From contig JAPPBT010000016.1 of the NCBI GenBank assembly GCA_026702745.1, forward strand, positions 1-52,180: DNA of 52,180 bases, in the 5' to 3' direction. Of the stretch, positions 24,306 through 33,238 are shown piece by piece; the first letter of the stretch is position 1, and each line of letters starts with the position of its first letter. The notes under the pieces were generated by a model that was not told where the DNA came from, did no database searches, and saw only the letters and a program-made list of their open reading frames with translations. The DNA comes from Gemmatimonadota bacterium (GTDB taxonomy: Bacteria > JAAXHH01). The translations under genes and the position numbers were made by a program.

Positions 24306-25670
24306 TCAACGATACCCGAATATCAGCGGAAAAACAGCCACGACAAAGGCCGCCCATACGGAAAATACGGGGAGATAGTCCGTCTGCCAGCGTTCCACGG
24401 CAGAGAACGGCGCCCGCCTTCGCAGGAATCCGATGTACAGGCGGGCTGTCCACGCCAGGTTGACGAACAGGATGATGTTCAGTCCTATAGCCCACATTCG
24501 GTTCGGCGTGACCCCGAAATCGCTGATGCGAGACGTCATGGCCGCCAGCACGAGGACATCTACGACCAGGGCGGCTGAAATGAGCGCGATCTGCAGGCTG
24601 TCAAAGACGCCAGGCGGCGCCACGGGGTCTCTTGCCGAGACCGAATACAGTACGAGACCCAGGACGACGATGAGCAGCGCGTCGAAGGCGATCAGCATCT
24701 CGCGTTGCACGTCGATCCCTCTGCCGGTCCATACCAGGACCGCGAGAAAGGACAGAAGCATTAATGTGAATAGCGGCGTGAAAATCCGCGTGAGCACCGG
24801 CGCCACCTGCTCGATGGCGCCCTGCCCGGTATCCACGAGCCAGGCCGCTACGACAAACGCGCCCATCGCCCCGCACGGAATGATCCACGATGCGACGGCC
24901 CATCGCAGGTTCACGCCCAGGGCGTTGAACACCGTCAGCGTTATGCCGGTGAGCACGCCGCCGCCCAGGGCGATGAGTACGTACAGGATGAAGAGCTGCC
25001 CGCTGAACCGCACGAAATCCATGCGCAGACCGCGCGTCCGCCAGTCTCCCCCGGCGTATGCGAAGCCCACGACGAGCCACAGGGCGATGGGCACATGCAG
25101 CGTGGTGAGTATCGCGGTGTCGCCGCCGGGTTCGATGGGAAAGACGTTACACAGCAGCATGGCCACGAAGAAAGGCGGTATCAACCAGCCCCACCGGACG
25201 AAGTCCATCCCGCGTTTCCAGGCGAAATACACCGTCACAAACGGAAACGCAAAGAAACTGATGTTCAGCGCATAGAACTGGTTGACGTCATCGTCGTCGA
25301 ATGCGTAGCCGAACAGCGCGGGGACCTTGATCGCCAGCGCCGCGCCGGCGGCCAGACAAAGGACGAAGACGAATTCCGTCAGCCGGTGCCTGGCGATCCG
25401 AGGGGCGGTGGCTGGTTCGTCTGCTGCAGCACCCATCAACTGCGCCGCGTGATCCTGGACGAAAGCACGTGTCACCGCGTCGTCGCTGCCGACCCGCCTA
25501 ACCGCGACCTGAAAGGCTTCTTCGGCCGAGAGACCGAACCGCAGCAAATCGCCTGCCTGGACCCTCAGCTGTACTTCGAGCGCATCCAGTTCGGTCGCCT
25601 GAAGCGTTCCGTGCCGCTCCACGTAGACCCGCCACCGCGCGATCGCGTTTTCAATCTTGGATTCGTTCAA
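24306..25670 (-). CDS. Permease-prefix-domain multi-pass membrane protein
   Basis: The 454-residue protein opens with about 75 soluble residues (QLRVQAGDLLRFGLSAEEAFQVAVRRVGSDDAV) resembling the permease prefix domain. About ten hydrophobic helices follow (from LTEFVFVLCLAAGAALAI to FSVWAAFVVAVFPLIFGY) without a recognised transport motif. Such prefix domains are usually fused to MacB/FtsX permeases, and here the C-terminal part looks like a DUF4153-type region instead. The start is TTG 25670 with a weak AGGA upstream; no ATG is available in frame nearby. A role in small-molecule or peptide export is possible but unproven. Confidence 0.7.
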   Translation of the reverse strand: MNESKIENAIARWRVYVERHGTLQATELDALEVQLRVQAGDLLRFGLSAEEAFQVAVRRVGSDDAVTRAFVQDHAAQLMGAAADEPATAPRIARHRLTEFVFVLCLAAGAALAIKVPALFGYAFDDDDVNQFYALNISFFAFPFVTVYFAWKRGMDFVRWGWLIPPFFVAMLLCNVFPIEPGGDTAILTTLHVPIALWLVVGFAYAGGDWRTRGLRMDFVRFSGQLFILYVLIALGGGVLTGITLTVFNALGVNLRWAVASWIIPCGAMGAFVVAAWLVDTGQGAIEQVAPVLTRIFTPLFTLMLLSFLAVLVWTGRGIDVQREMLIAFDALLIVVLGLVLYSVSARDPVAPPGVFDSLQIALISAALVVDVLVLAAMTSRISDFGVTPNRMWAIGLNIILFVNLAWTARLYIGFLRRRAPFSAVERWQTDYLPVFSVWAAFVVAVFPLIFGYR

Positions 25671-25763
25671 GATCCTGGCCCTGGGGAATTGGATATCCCG
25701 TAACCATGCGTTACTCCGTATTGGATGCTAACGCAGAGCGCCATGCAATGTTCCGGGACGGAG

Positions 25764-26966
25764 TCAGTTTATACCCGGCGGATCGCCGAGATCAGGTACC
25801 TGAAGCAGGGCTCCCCCGTGGAGCGCGGACTCATGGGCCGTCAGTCCGGGCAGCATGTACCGGGCCGCGTCCCAGACGTTGTTGGGGGGCGTTGTGCCGT
25901 TCACGCAGGCCATCACGAAGTCGTCGACGAGGAACTGGTGGCTGCCCGCATGGCCATTGGGCAGCCCGGCGAAAGCCTCCGGTAGCCGTTCGACGGGGTG
26001 CAAAGCGGAAACCCCGAAATGGGTGCCGTCAGACGCAGTCACCCTGTCCATTGGATCGCTTCCCATCGAATCGCTTCCTTGCACGGGTTGGCCGGTGCAG
26101 TTGAGCAGGTCGTCGAGGGGTTCCACATGGGTCCCGTCTTTTTGAAGCCACGACGCACCGGCGGCGGTCTGCTCAAAGCCGCCTTCGGTCCCCTGCAGGC
26201 CCATGCGCACGCATCCTGGATGGCCCACGCGCCGGAACTCGTTGATGCGGCAGACGCTCCCGTCGGACATGCTGAACAATGCACTCTGGTTGCTGAAGGG
26301 ATTGTTCCAGTCATTGGCCCCGTAAATCCCGTCCTCGTGGGCGTCTCGATATCCCTGGCAGGATACCCGGGTCATGCGCGCGCCGGTAACGGATATGATC
26401 TGACTCGTCGAATGTGTTGGGTAGTACATGGGCGGGATGCCGGCCGTCTCCCTCCAGTTCTCGCCACCGCGCCATCGTGCCACGTCGTAGAGGCCGTGGT
26501 CCCAATCATGGTAGTACTCCGCCTGGCCGTAGACGATCCGGCCGAAAGCGCCCCGGGCGTACTGTTCCCGGCAGTACAGCACGCCGGGATAATAGTAGCT
26601 GGTCTCGCCGAGCATGTAGACCGCGCCCGAAGTCCTGGCAGCGGCCACCAGGTTTTCGATTTCGGCCACGCTGATCCCCGGCGGCACGGCCGAGTACACG
26701 TGTTTACCGGCTTCCAGGGCCTGGACGGCCTGGGGACCGTGAAGCCAGTTCTGGGTAAAGAGACACACGGCGTCCACGGCGGACTCGCAGAGGGTATCGA
26801 GGGAGGGACTGGAGTCACTGATCTGGAAACGGGCAGCCGCAAGCGCCCTTTTTTCGTCGTCCAGGTCGCACAGCACCACCCTACCGACCTGTGGATGCGC
26901 CTTGAACAGGGGGATGAACGACTGCGAGAAAGCACCCGTGCCGACAATACCGACCTGAAGCCCCAT
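25764..26966 (-). CDS. Gfo/Idh/MocA-like protein lacking the catalytic EKP
   Basis: The 400-residue protein has the Rossmann glycine site GIVGTGAFSQ and the overall Gfo/Idh/MocA length. The EKP motif is replaced by HVYSAVPPGIS, so the catalytic Lys is missing. The C-terminal domain holds YYHDWDHGLYD and a HSTSQI region. GAGG lies five bases before ATG 26966; GTG 26972 is an alternative. It is 60 bases upstream of a hydrolase-lipoprotein gene's stop on the same strand. A non-redox or altered-mechanism role, such as glycoside processing by an NAD-dependent lyase-like enzyme, is conceivable but unproven. Confidence 0.85.
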   Translation of the reverse strand: MGLQVGIVGTGAFSQSFIPLFKAHPQVGRVVLCDLDDEKRALAAARFQISDSSPSLDTLCESAVDAVCLFTQNWLHGPQAVQALEAGKHVYSAVPPGISVAEIENLVAAARTSGAVYMLGETSYYYPGVLYCREQYARGAFGRIVYGQAEYYHDWDHGLYDVARWRGGENWRETAGIPPMYYPTHSTSQIISVTGARMTRVSCQGYRDAHEDGIYGANDWNNPFSNQSALFSMSDGSVCRINEFRRVGHPGCVRMGLQGTEGGFEQTAAGASWLQKDGTHVEPLDDLLNCTGQPVQGSDSMGSDPMDRVTASDGTHFGVSALHPVERLPEAFAGLPNGHAGSHQFLVDDFVMACVNGTTPPNNVWDAARYMLPGLTAHESALHGGALLQVPDLGDPPGIN

Positions 26967-27025
26967 GTCCACCTCATGACTTTCCCAGACGCGCCTGGAG
27001 GCCGCCTCGTTAGCCGTTTCCCGGC

Positions 27026-28486
27026 TTATTCGCCACTTGTTCCGAGGAGATTGCGCAAGAACGCCACGGCACGGGGAATCGCACTCGGCATTGACGTGAT
27101 TTCGTGCGTTGCACCAGGATAGATATTAGACTCAAACTCTGGCGGTCCGCGACCGATCTCCGCCATGGCCCGGATCATGGATTCCGCCTGGGTGACGGAA
27201 ACCACGCCGTCCATATCGCCGTGGTGGATCTGCAACGGGGGCATATCCTCCACAAACAGGACGGCTGACCGGCGGATAAGCGCCAGCCGGGCATCCTGGA
27301 GCGTTACGTCTCCGGTCCACCAGGGTACGAGGTACGTGGCGCGCAGGTGTTCGACGCCGGGCAGATCGACGGTCACGCCCCTAACCAGCAGACTGGCGAT
27401 GCCCCGCGCCCATTCGTTCTGGAAATCCGTCGGTCCGAAGAACGAGATGACGCCCGCGATACGCTCGTCCCGGATCCCCATGAGCATGGCCACGCCGCCT
27501 CCTCTGCTGGCGCCCACTGCGAAGTACCGGCCGGTCTGGGCTTCCGGAATCGTTTCCATGGTGAGGTTGACCAGCCCCAGCGCGTCGTCCACGTCGCGGT
27601 CCCACGGACTGGCCGGACCATCCGACAACCAGGACCGGTCATCGTATCTGAGTGGTTCGTCGCGGAACGAAGGGATCACGTAGACGAAGTCGCCTGTCAT
27701 TTCACCGAGGGCGACGGTCAATATCAAAAGCATGCTTTCCACCGTCACGCCGCCGTCGCCACCATGGGCGTATACCAAGATGGGGAGTTCCCCGGCGCCG
27801 GCACCGTCAGGCACGATGATGGCACCGAAATGGCGCAAACCATCGACCTGGTGCGATACGACCCGCAGGCTGGTCGGATGTTCGCCCATGTTGTAGACTT
27901 CTTCAAGCTCTACCATCCCACCGGCCGCCGAGAAGTCCCGCGAGGCCCAGTCGGCACGGACCGCCGACAATTCGTCCTCCTCGGCCGGGGCGAACAGGAC
28001 GTCGAGCGAGTCTTCCACGGAGATCGCGTGACCGCTCACGTTTGCGGTCGCGCTCGAAGCGGTAACGGTCAGCGTCTGCAGTCCGGTCGTCGAACCCAGC
28101 GTCCAGTGGGTGGCGGCCATGCCGTCCGGGCCGGTTCCGACGGTTGTCGGTTCGGTAACGCCGTGGTTGGGAGAGAACAGGACGAGTGCGCCGGACAGGG
28201 GCTGTGCTTCCTCGTCGAGCACCTGGACCACGACCGGTTCCCGCAGGCTCGATCCGGCGAGCGCGCGCTGCCCGTCGCCGGAAACGACGTTTATCCTGGC
28301 GGCCCGGGGCGGATCCACGGGATCGGGCGACGTGGGGCCGTCTCCGCCGCAGGCAACCAGGACGGCCAGCGAAAGGAGCAGCGTGACCGGAGCAAGAATG
28401 CGCAGGCGGAAGCCCGCTGATCCGATGCCTGTCGATCCGGGGCTGGAGATGGATGCAGACCGCGATGGATTCTCAAATGGGCGCAT
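27026..28486 (-). CDS. Lipoprotein with Ig-like domain and alpha/beta-hydrolase
   Basis: The 486-residue protein has a lipobox LAVLVACGGD after a long basic n-region, so it is probably a lipoprotein. Then follows a Big-1-like Ig segment (INVVSGDGQRALAGSSL, ALVLFSPNHG, TLTVTASSATANVSG). A C-terminal hydrolase domain has ILVYAHGGDGGV, nucleophile Ser in VGASRGGGVAML and catalytic candidates Asp in HHGDMDGVV and His in YPGATHEITS. This is the S9/dienelactone type. The start is uncertain (GTG 28510 or ATG 28486). A surface esterase or peptidase is the sensible reading. Confidence 0.8.
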   Translation of the reverse strand: MRPFENPSRSASISSPGSTGIGSAGFRLRILAPVTLLLSLAVLVACGGDGPTSPDPVDPPRAARINVVSGDGQRALAGSSLREPVVVQVLDEEAQPLSGALVLFSPNHGVTEPTTVGTGPDGMAATHWTLGSTTGLQTLTVTASSATANVSGHAISVEDSLDVLFAPAEEDELSAVRADWASRDFSAAGGMVELEEVYNMGEHPTSLRVVSHQVDGLRHFGAIIVPDGAGAGELPILVYAHGGDGGVTVESMLLILTVALGEMTGDFVYVIPSFRDEPLRYDDRSWLSDGPASPWDRDVDDALGLVNLTMETIPEAQTGRYFAVGASRGGGVAMLMGIRDERIAGVISFFGPTDFQNEWARGIASLLVRGVTVDLPGVEHLRATYLVPWWTGDVTLQDARLALIRRSAVLFVEDMPPLQIHHGDMDGVVSVTQAESMIRAMAEIGRGPPEFESNIYPGATHEITSMPSAIPRAVAFLRNLLGTSGE

Positions 28487-28720
28487 ATGCTGGTTCGGCG
28501 GAAAGTGCACAGGTATGTAAATAGCTTCGTACCGTACGGTGTACGCCTGGTATGTCGGCGGGCAGGTAATTTACGGTTCGGGCACGAAGATAGAAAGCAA
28601 CAATTACCGTAGCCGGCAAAATTGTTGTGTTTTTTTAGTAATCGACCCTTGTAACCCGTTTGTTGCGTGCCTATCAACCTGTGTGTTGTACGCCTTTCAA
28701 GCTGCGTGTTGCGCGGTAAT

Positions 28721-29920
28721 CTAGGAAGTAACGCTCGAGGCCGGAATGCGCCGGAGCCATAACAGGCACGCTATGCCCGCCATGGCCAATACGCCGTTGA
28801 AACTGAATACCAGAATCCACGCAGACTGCACGCCGGAGAGGTCGAGAATCGATCCCGCGACCACCGGTGCGCCGGTTCCCACGACGAACCCAATGAAGGA
28901 CTGCACGGCCTGCGCGGAACCGACCAGGTTCCTCGGGGCGAGTTCCGTGACGGCCGTCGAGTAGATGGCGGAATCGGCCGCCGTGAAGAACCCGTAAAAG
29001 AAACCCAGCGCAATAAGCCAGGCAATAGGAAGTCCCACCAGCCACCCGGCGAGAAAAGAACAGAGACCGCTTACCGCGAAGATCAAAGTGGCCGTCCTGT
29101 TTCGCCCGAACCGATCCGACATCCATCCGCCCAACAGCACGCTGAAAATGCCCGTCATGAACATGAATCCGGCCAGGGTGGCGGCCCGCGATGCTGAGGC
29201 TTCCGAATCAAATCCCGTCATCATGAGTGCGGCGACGAGAAGCAGCGGCAGCCACAGGCGGGCCACGAAGAGCTCGGCGGTGTGCAGCGCATAGGCCATG
29301 ATCACCAGCATCAGCCGGCGGTCACGAAGCGGCGCGAGGGACAGCCAGCCGACCTTCCCGCGGCCATCTTCGATTTTCGTCGAACCTGCACTCCGTCCTG
29401 AAACCAGAAATGCTGCGATAGCGATGCTTCCCAGACCGGGCAACGTGGTCGTTAGAAAAGCTGGCTCCCATCCGTCCAACCAGTCCAGCAAGATGCCCAT
29501 GAAAACATACGAAACAGTCGTACCGGCGTAACCTGAGCTCACGAAGACGCCGACGGCCGTGGCCCGTCTACGGCCGGCAAACCGGTGCGACGCCAGGCGG
29601 ATACCTGTGATGTAGACACAGACATGGCCGACTCCGTAGGCGAATCGCAACAGGCACGCGGTCCACAGCCCCTCGGCCAGAATAGGAAACAGGAATCCGC
29701 TGCACGCCGTCAATACAGCACCAAAAAACAGAATCCGAAATGGATTGAACCGATCGGTGAAAGGTACAAGGAGCAGAGACGAAACGGCATAGCCGGCCAG
29801 GTACGAGGAAAAGATCACGCCCGACTGTGTGTTGTTCAGTCCCCACGCCTCGCGAATGAAAGGAAGGGAAGCAACGTAGCTGGACGAGGACAGCAGGATG
29901 AGAAATAGTGTGGAGCTCAA
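28721..29920 (-). CDS. Major facilitator superfamily transporter
   Basis: The 399-residue protein has about 11-12 hydrophobic helices and MFS features: SSYLAGYAVSSLLLVPFTDRFNPFR after TM2, and the repeated loop LLGGWMSDRFGRNRT at the start of the second half. It probably moves a small solute using the proton gradient. The only start is TTG 29920, which seems to cut into helix 1. The reading frame continues open upstream (AWLAGLSS...) for about 30 codons, but without ATG, GTG or TTG. No substrate can be read. Confidence 0.82.
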   Translation of the reverse strand: MSSTLFLILLSSSSYVASLPFIREAWGLNNTQSGVIFSSYLAGYAVSSLLLVPFTDRFNPFRILFFGAVLTACSGFLFPILAEGLWTACLLRFAYGVGHVCVYITGIRLASHRFAGRRRATAVGVFVSSGYAGTTVSYVFMGILLDWLDGWEPAFLTTTLPGLGSIAIAAFLVSGRSAGSTKIEDGRGKVGWLSLAPLRDRRLMLVIMAYALHTAELFVARLWLPLLLVAALMMTGFDSEASASRAATLAGFMFMTGIFSVLLGGWMSDRFGRNRTATLIFAVSGLCSFLAGWLVGLPIAWLIALGFFYGFFTAADSAIYSTAVTELAPRNLVGSAQAVQSFIGFVVGTGAPVVAGSILDLSGVQSAWILVFSFNGVLAMAGIACLLWLRRIPASSVTS

Positions 29921-30110
29921 TCCCGCGAGCCAGGCTACATCCGGTCCTGCGGTTGTGTTGGGCCGGGTGTGTCGAGTAAGGAATGGAAGATTAGGTGAAA
30001 TTGGTCCGAATCACTTAATGAGTAGCTATTCGTAAAGGTTCAGATTGAGGTACGCCCGCCTCAGTACTCTCTGCAATTTCCATTGGCTTGGATTATGGCA
30101 TTAACAGTTT

Positions 30111-30734
30111 CTAGGTGATAGCTAACTGTTCAGAAATAACACCAGCTAAACCGGGATACTTCACCTCACACCGACCTGTTACCTCTTTCACCAACTTTCT
30201 CAGAGGTTCGAGCCTTATTGTTTTCTGCAATTCCAACAACCCGTTGATGCTGCATGTTCTGATGACGTAGAACGACCACTGATCTAGAATGAGGGGATCT
30301 GGATTTAGATCAGCTGGATCACCAAGAAGGCAGAAAACATATGCGTCACTGCGACGTTCAGGTGTTTCAACACTTTCAGATCTATTTGAAACGGGATCCC
30401 AGAACCACTTTCTAGGTGCAATATCAAATCTAATCTCGGACGGTTTATCTTGAGGCCAACTCTGATAGTAAGCTGCACTCTTAACTTCTATTTTTTTCTT
30501 GTCTTCGGTCTCCAGATCATACCATCCCCACTCAAGGCGAGGAGAATGGTTCACCCCCAAGACTTTGGCAACAAGAAACTCCGCTATCACGCCCCGCTGA
30601 GCATTACTCAGCAGATCGGAGCCTGACCATTTCCAGTAATCACACAACGAAAATCCGGCCGATTCATCTCTTACTTTGAAGGTTTCTCTACATGACCTTA
30701 ATCCAGGTGAATGACCAAAGTTCGCTGTTTTCAT
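30111..30734 (-). CDS. PD-(D/E)XK nuclease-like protein, second gene of pair
   Basis: The 207-residue protein shows a plausible PD-(D/E)XK site. Glu52 lies in RGVIAEFLVAKVLG, Asp73 in GWYDLE, Glu83-x-Lys85 in IEVKSA, and a following Gln91. This order (helix Glu, Asp, ExK, Gln) resembles Holliday-resolvase and restriction-endonuclease folds. Trp residues cluster around the site. It begins four bases after the other nuclease-like gene and has no membrane or signal sequence. Base composition is visibly lower in GC than the flanks, suggesting transfer. I do not know a named family. A role in defence is inference. Confidence 0.65.
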   Translation of the reverse strand: MKTANFGHSPGLRSCRETFKVRDESAGFSLCDYWKWSGSDLLSNAQRGVIAEFLVAKVLGVNHSPRLEWGWYDLETEDKKKIEVKSAAYYQSWPQDKPSEIRFDIAPRKWFWDPVSNRSESVETPERRSDAYVFCLLGDPADLNPDPLILDQWSFYVIRTCSINGLLELQKTIRLEPLRKLVKEVTGRCEVKYPGLAGVISEQLAIT

Positions 30735-30738
30735 GAGC

Positions 30739-31848
30739 TTAACTTCTATTCTTCATAGTTTGGGTGTGCGCGTTTATCAGTTCGGCAACCCTCTTGATTC
30801 GACCCACCACTGCTTCTAACACCGACTCATAATCGACCCCAACAGGAAGTGGAATCGGAACAACCACCTCATCAACTTCGTTGTAACATTCCTTTGGATC
30901 CGAATGTTCAAGCGACACAAGTGCCTTTCGAGTCTGATCCAGTCTGATCGACGAATCCGACTTCCATTGTTCGAAGATTAGCCAAATGGGAGTATCGGGA
31001 TAGGAACCCTTAGCCCATCGAACAGAGTCAACGCCAAGCCAGACTCCAGCACCGGCAATTCGAAGGTACCTACCATATCCCCGATACCTCGGTGTGATTC
31101 TTAGCCCTGCTAAATCAGCATGTTGACACTCTACCGAACGGTTTGTCGCATCGTTAATCAGTTGCCGTAAACCACGTAAACGTCGTGGAAACTCCGGTCC
31201 GAGTTCTTCCATCCTGAGCGGCGGGAATCCACTCTCGTCGATCCGGTTGACAAATCCCTGGAGTTGCCCGATCTCATCGATCATGTCTAAGTCGTTGGCA
31301 TTCTCCAAGTGATTCAGCAAACTCTGCCAACTAATCAACATGAGGTATTTCGTACCGTAATCATCCCTGCTTACATTGGCACTCTTGAATTCGGTTGAAT
31401 TCATAAAGATACTGATCGAACCATAGGTGCTTGCCAGACGCCTCAATTCGGTCCAGAGGGATTCGATCCTGGAAATTGGCACGACGAACAGGAGCGCTTT
31501 TTCCGACGGCAGCCGTTTTAGGTATGCGATCGGCTGATTGCCGGTCAGTCCAGCCCAGAACTTCTCTTCGATGATCAGGCACTCGTTGCTGTTTCCATCA
31601 AATCCGACCAAGTCTGGTCGCGTCCCTTCCTCGCCGCCAACCTGTGTCCGGACACTGACTATTTCTCCCGTATTCGTACCGCCGCCCTTCATAAGGTATT
31701 CCAAGACCCTCCGCGCCGACGCGGACTTCAGAATGTACCCTAGTGCTTCAACAGCGACATCCTCGTGACGCGATGACAGCATCCAGGCAAGATGGGCTAG
31801 CAGTGAATCATCGTTTACCATTTTCGCCACTATCCGGTCCCCTTCCAT
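30739..31848 (-). CDS. PD-(D/E)XK superfamily nuclease (PDDEXK_4-like)
   Basis: The 369-residue protein holds a well-formed nuclease site: Pro78-Asp79 in RPDLVGFD, Glu94-Glu-Lys96 in LIIEEKF, and Gln105-P-I-A-Tyr109. The last matches the QxxxY motif of RecB-like PD-(D/E)XK nucleases. The N-terminal helical part (HLAWMLSSRHEDVAVEALGYIL) and the C-terminal part (residues 190 onward) look like specificity or partner-binding regions. ATG 31848 is chosen over TTG 31872 because the candidate promoter leaves only nine bases before the latter; no Shine-Dalgarno is seen for either. It is transcriptionally first of a two-gene, low-GC unit. Confidence 0.72.
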   Translation of the reverse strand: MEGDRIVAKMVNDDSLLAHLAWMLSSRHEDVAVEALGYILKSASARRVLEYLMKGGGTNTGEIVSVRTQVGGEEGTRPDLVGFDGNSNECLIIEEKFWAGLTGNQPIAYLKRLPSEKALLFVVPISRIESLWTELRRLASTYGSISIFMNSTEFKSANVSRDDYGTKYLMLISWQSLLNHLENANDLDMIDEIGQLQGFVNRIDESGFPPLRMEELGPEFPRRLRGLRQLINDATNRSVECQHADLAGLRITPRYRGYGRYLRIAGAGVWLGVDSVRWAKGSYPDTPIWLIFEQWKSDSSIRLDQTRKALVSLEHSDPKECYNEVDEVVVPIPLPVGVDYESVLEAVVGRIKRVAELINAHTQTMKNRS

Positions 31849-31887
31849 GGTCGTAGATATGGTTTCACCCAATACAACATTTAGCCA

Positions 31888-31916
31888 ATTTAAAACGTTC
31901 TCTCAACACTTTTCAA
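31888..31916 (-). promoter_or_regulatory. Candidate promoter of the nuclease pair
   Basis: On the minus strand, TTGAAA (31916-31911) is followed after 17 bases by TTAAAT (31893-31888), five and four matches to the -35 and -10. The predicted start near 31881 leaves about 33 bases before ATG 31848. Confidence 0.4.
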
Positions 31917-31959
31917 CGATTACATTGCATGCATAAGCTGGACCGAAAAGAGGCGGACT

Positions 31960-32526
31960 ATGGCTGAACGCAAGAATCCGGACGAGACCTACCTGGCCCT
32001 GCTGCGCGGTATCAATGTCGGCGGCAAGAACATCATCAAGATGGCGGATCTTCGGAGCTGTTTCGAGGCCGAAGGCTTCCTCGATGTCGCTACCTATATA
32101 CAGAGCGGGAACGTGATCTTCCGTTCGCCTTCCATCGGGCTCAGGACCTTGACGAAGAAAATCGAGGAGACACTTTCTGCGGCGTTCGACTACGAAGCGA
32201 GCGTCGTGATGCGCTCAAGAAGGCAGATGCGGGCAGTGGTTTCCGATGCACCGGCGGGTTTTGGAGAACGGCCGGAGACATATCGCTATGATGTTATCTT
32301 TGTGAAGGCGCCGCTCACGGCAAATGCCGCCATGGAGAACGTCCCGACCAGGCCCGGCGTGGATGAAGCCTGGGTGGGCAGCGGTGTGCTCTACTTCTCC
32401 AGGCGTATCGACCAGGCTTCGCGGAGCTATCTAAGCCGTCTCGCGTCAATGCCCGTGTACCAGCGCGTTACCGTCCGCAACTGGAACACGACGACCCGGT
32501 TGCTTGAGCTTATGGAAAAGGACTGA
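31960..32526 (+). CDS. DUF1697 family protein
   Basis: The 188-residue protein matches DUF1697 throughout: YLALLRGINVGGKNIIKMADLRSCFEAEG at the start, YIQSGNVIF in the middle, and the C-terminal VYQRVTVRNWNTTTRLLELM. The function of the family is unknown to me. GAGG lies six bases before the ATG. It is divergent from the nuclease pair across about 110 bases and is probably a resident chromosomal gene bordering the lower-GC island. Confidence 0.9.
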   Translation: MAERKNPDETYLALLRGINVGGKNIIKMADLRSCFEAEGFLDVATYIQSGNVIFRSPSIGLRTLTKKIEETLSAAFDYEASVVMRSRRQMRAVVSDAPAGFGERPETYRYDVIFVKAPLTANAAMENVPTRPGVDEAWVGSGVLYFSRRIDQASRSYLSRLASMPVYQRVTVRNWNTTTRLLELMEKD

Positions 32527-32575
32527 ATCCCGGTTAGTTGTTCGACGTTGTTCGACGTCGTTCAAAGGCGAGTCG

Positions 32576-33004
32576 TCAATCCGAGCCGCACCGTCCATTT
32601 CTAAACACCAGAACCGGCTGGTTGGGAATCGAGCAGTCGGAAACGTACCCGTAGAGCCCATTCATCTCGGCTTCAAAGGCATTGTATTCCGCCAGCCGGT
32701 TGGCCAGTTCCGTGGGATCGGTGGATGAGGCGGAGTAAACGATGTACGCCCATGGACCGCCGCATGGTTTGGAACCAATGGCCGCGCTGCGACAGTCTGC
32801 AATCGAAGCCCCCGCAGCGTCGCCGATGAGCGCGTCGATTTCCTGTCGCATCTTCTCAAGCTGTGCACGGTCGCCTTCCTCAGTCCGCTGTTCCTCCTCC
32901 TCGACTGGCTGTTCGCCATTGTTGTCAGGTGCAACGACAGGATCGCGGTCGTCACACGCAAGGAGGAAAAACGAGATCCATAACACCGCAACCAGGTATC
33001 GCAT
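32576..33004 (-). CDS. Small lipoprotein, unknown
   Basis: The 142-residue protein starts with MRYLVAVLWISFFLLACDD, a short signal peptide ending in the lipobox LLAC. A very acidic linker (QPVEEEEQRTEEGD) and a helical segment follow. The mature domain has four Cys (around ADCRSAA, SKPCGG, SDCSIP and GRCGSD), probably forming two disulphides in the periplasm. AAAGGA is five bases before ATG 33004; a longer frame upstream is not supported. It is convergent with DUF1697. No family was recognised. Confidence 0.72.
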   Translation of the reverse strand: MRYLVAVLWISFFLLACDDRDPVVAPDNNGEQPVEEEEQRTEEGDRAQLEKMRQEIDALIGDAAGASIADCRSAAIGSKPCGGPWAYIVYSASSTDPTELANRLAEYNAFEAEMNGLYGYVSDCSIPNQPVLVFRNGRCGSD

Positions 33005-33238
33005 GGTTTTCCTTTCATAGAACACAGACAAAAGCCATACTTCCCACTTTGGAGAACGTTTCAATTCGCGAACGGTTCCCCTTCCGAATCCGTCGAGTTA
33101 CATTGCTGGCGACTTCATTATCTAACCGTCCGGGTGACGTTTTTTCATTCGATACAACGTGTGAATCCCCCGGATAATTTATATAGTAGCATCAACACCT
33201 TCAGTTCTCGAGTTCCGTAACAAAAAGGAGATCGCACC

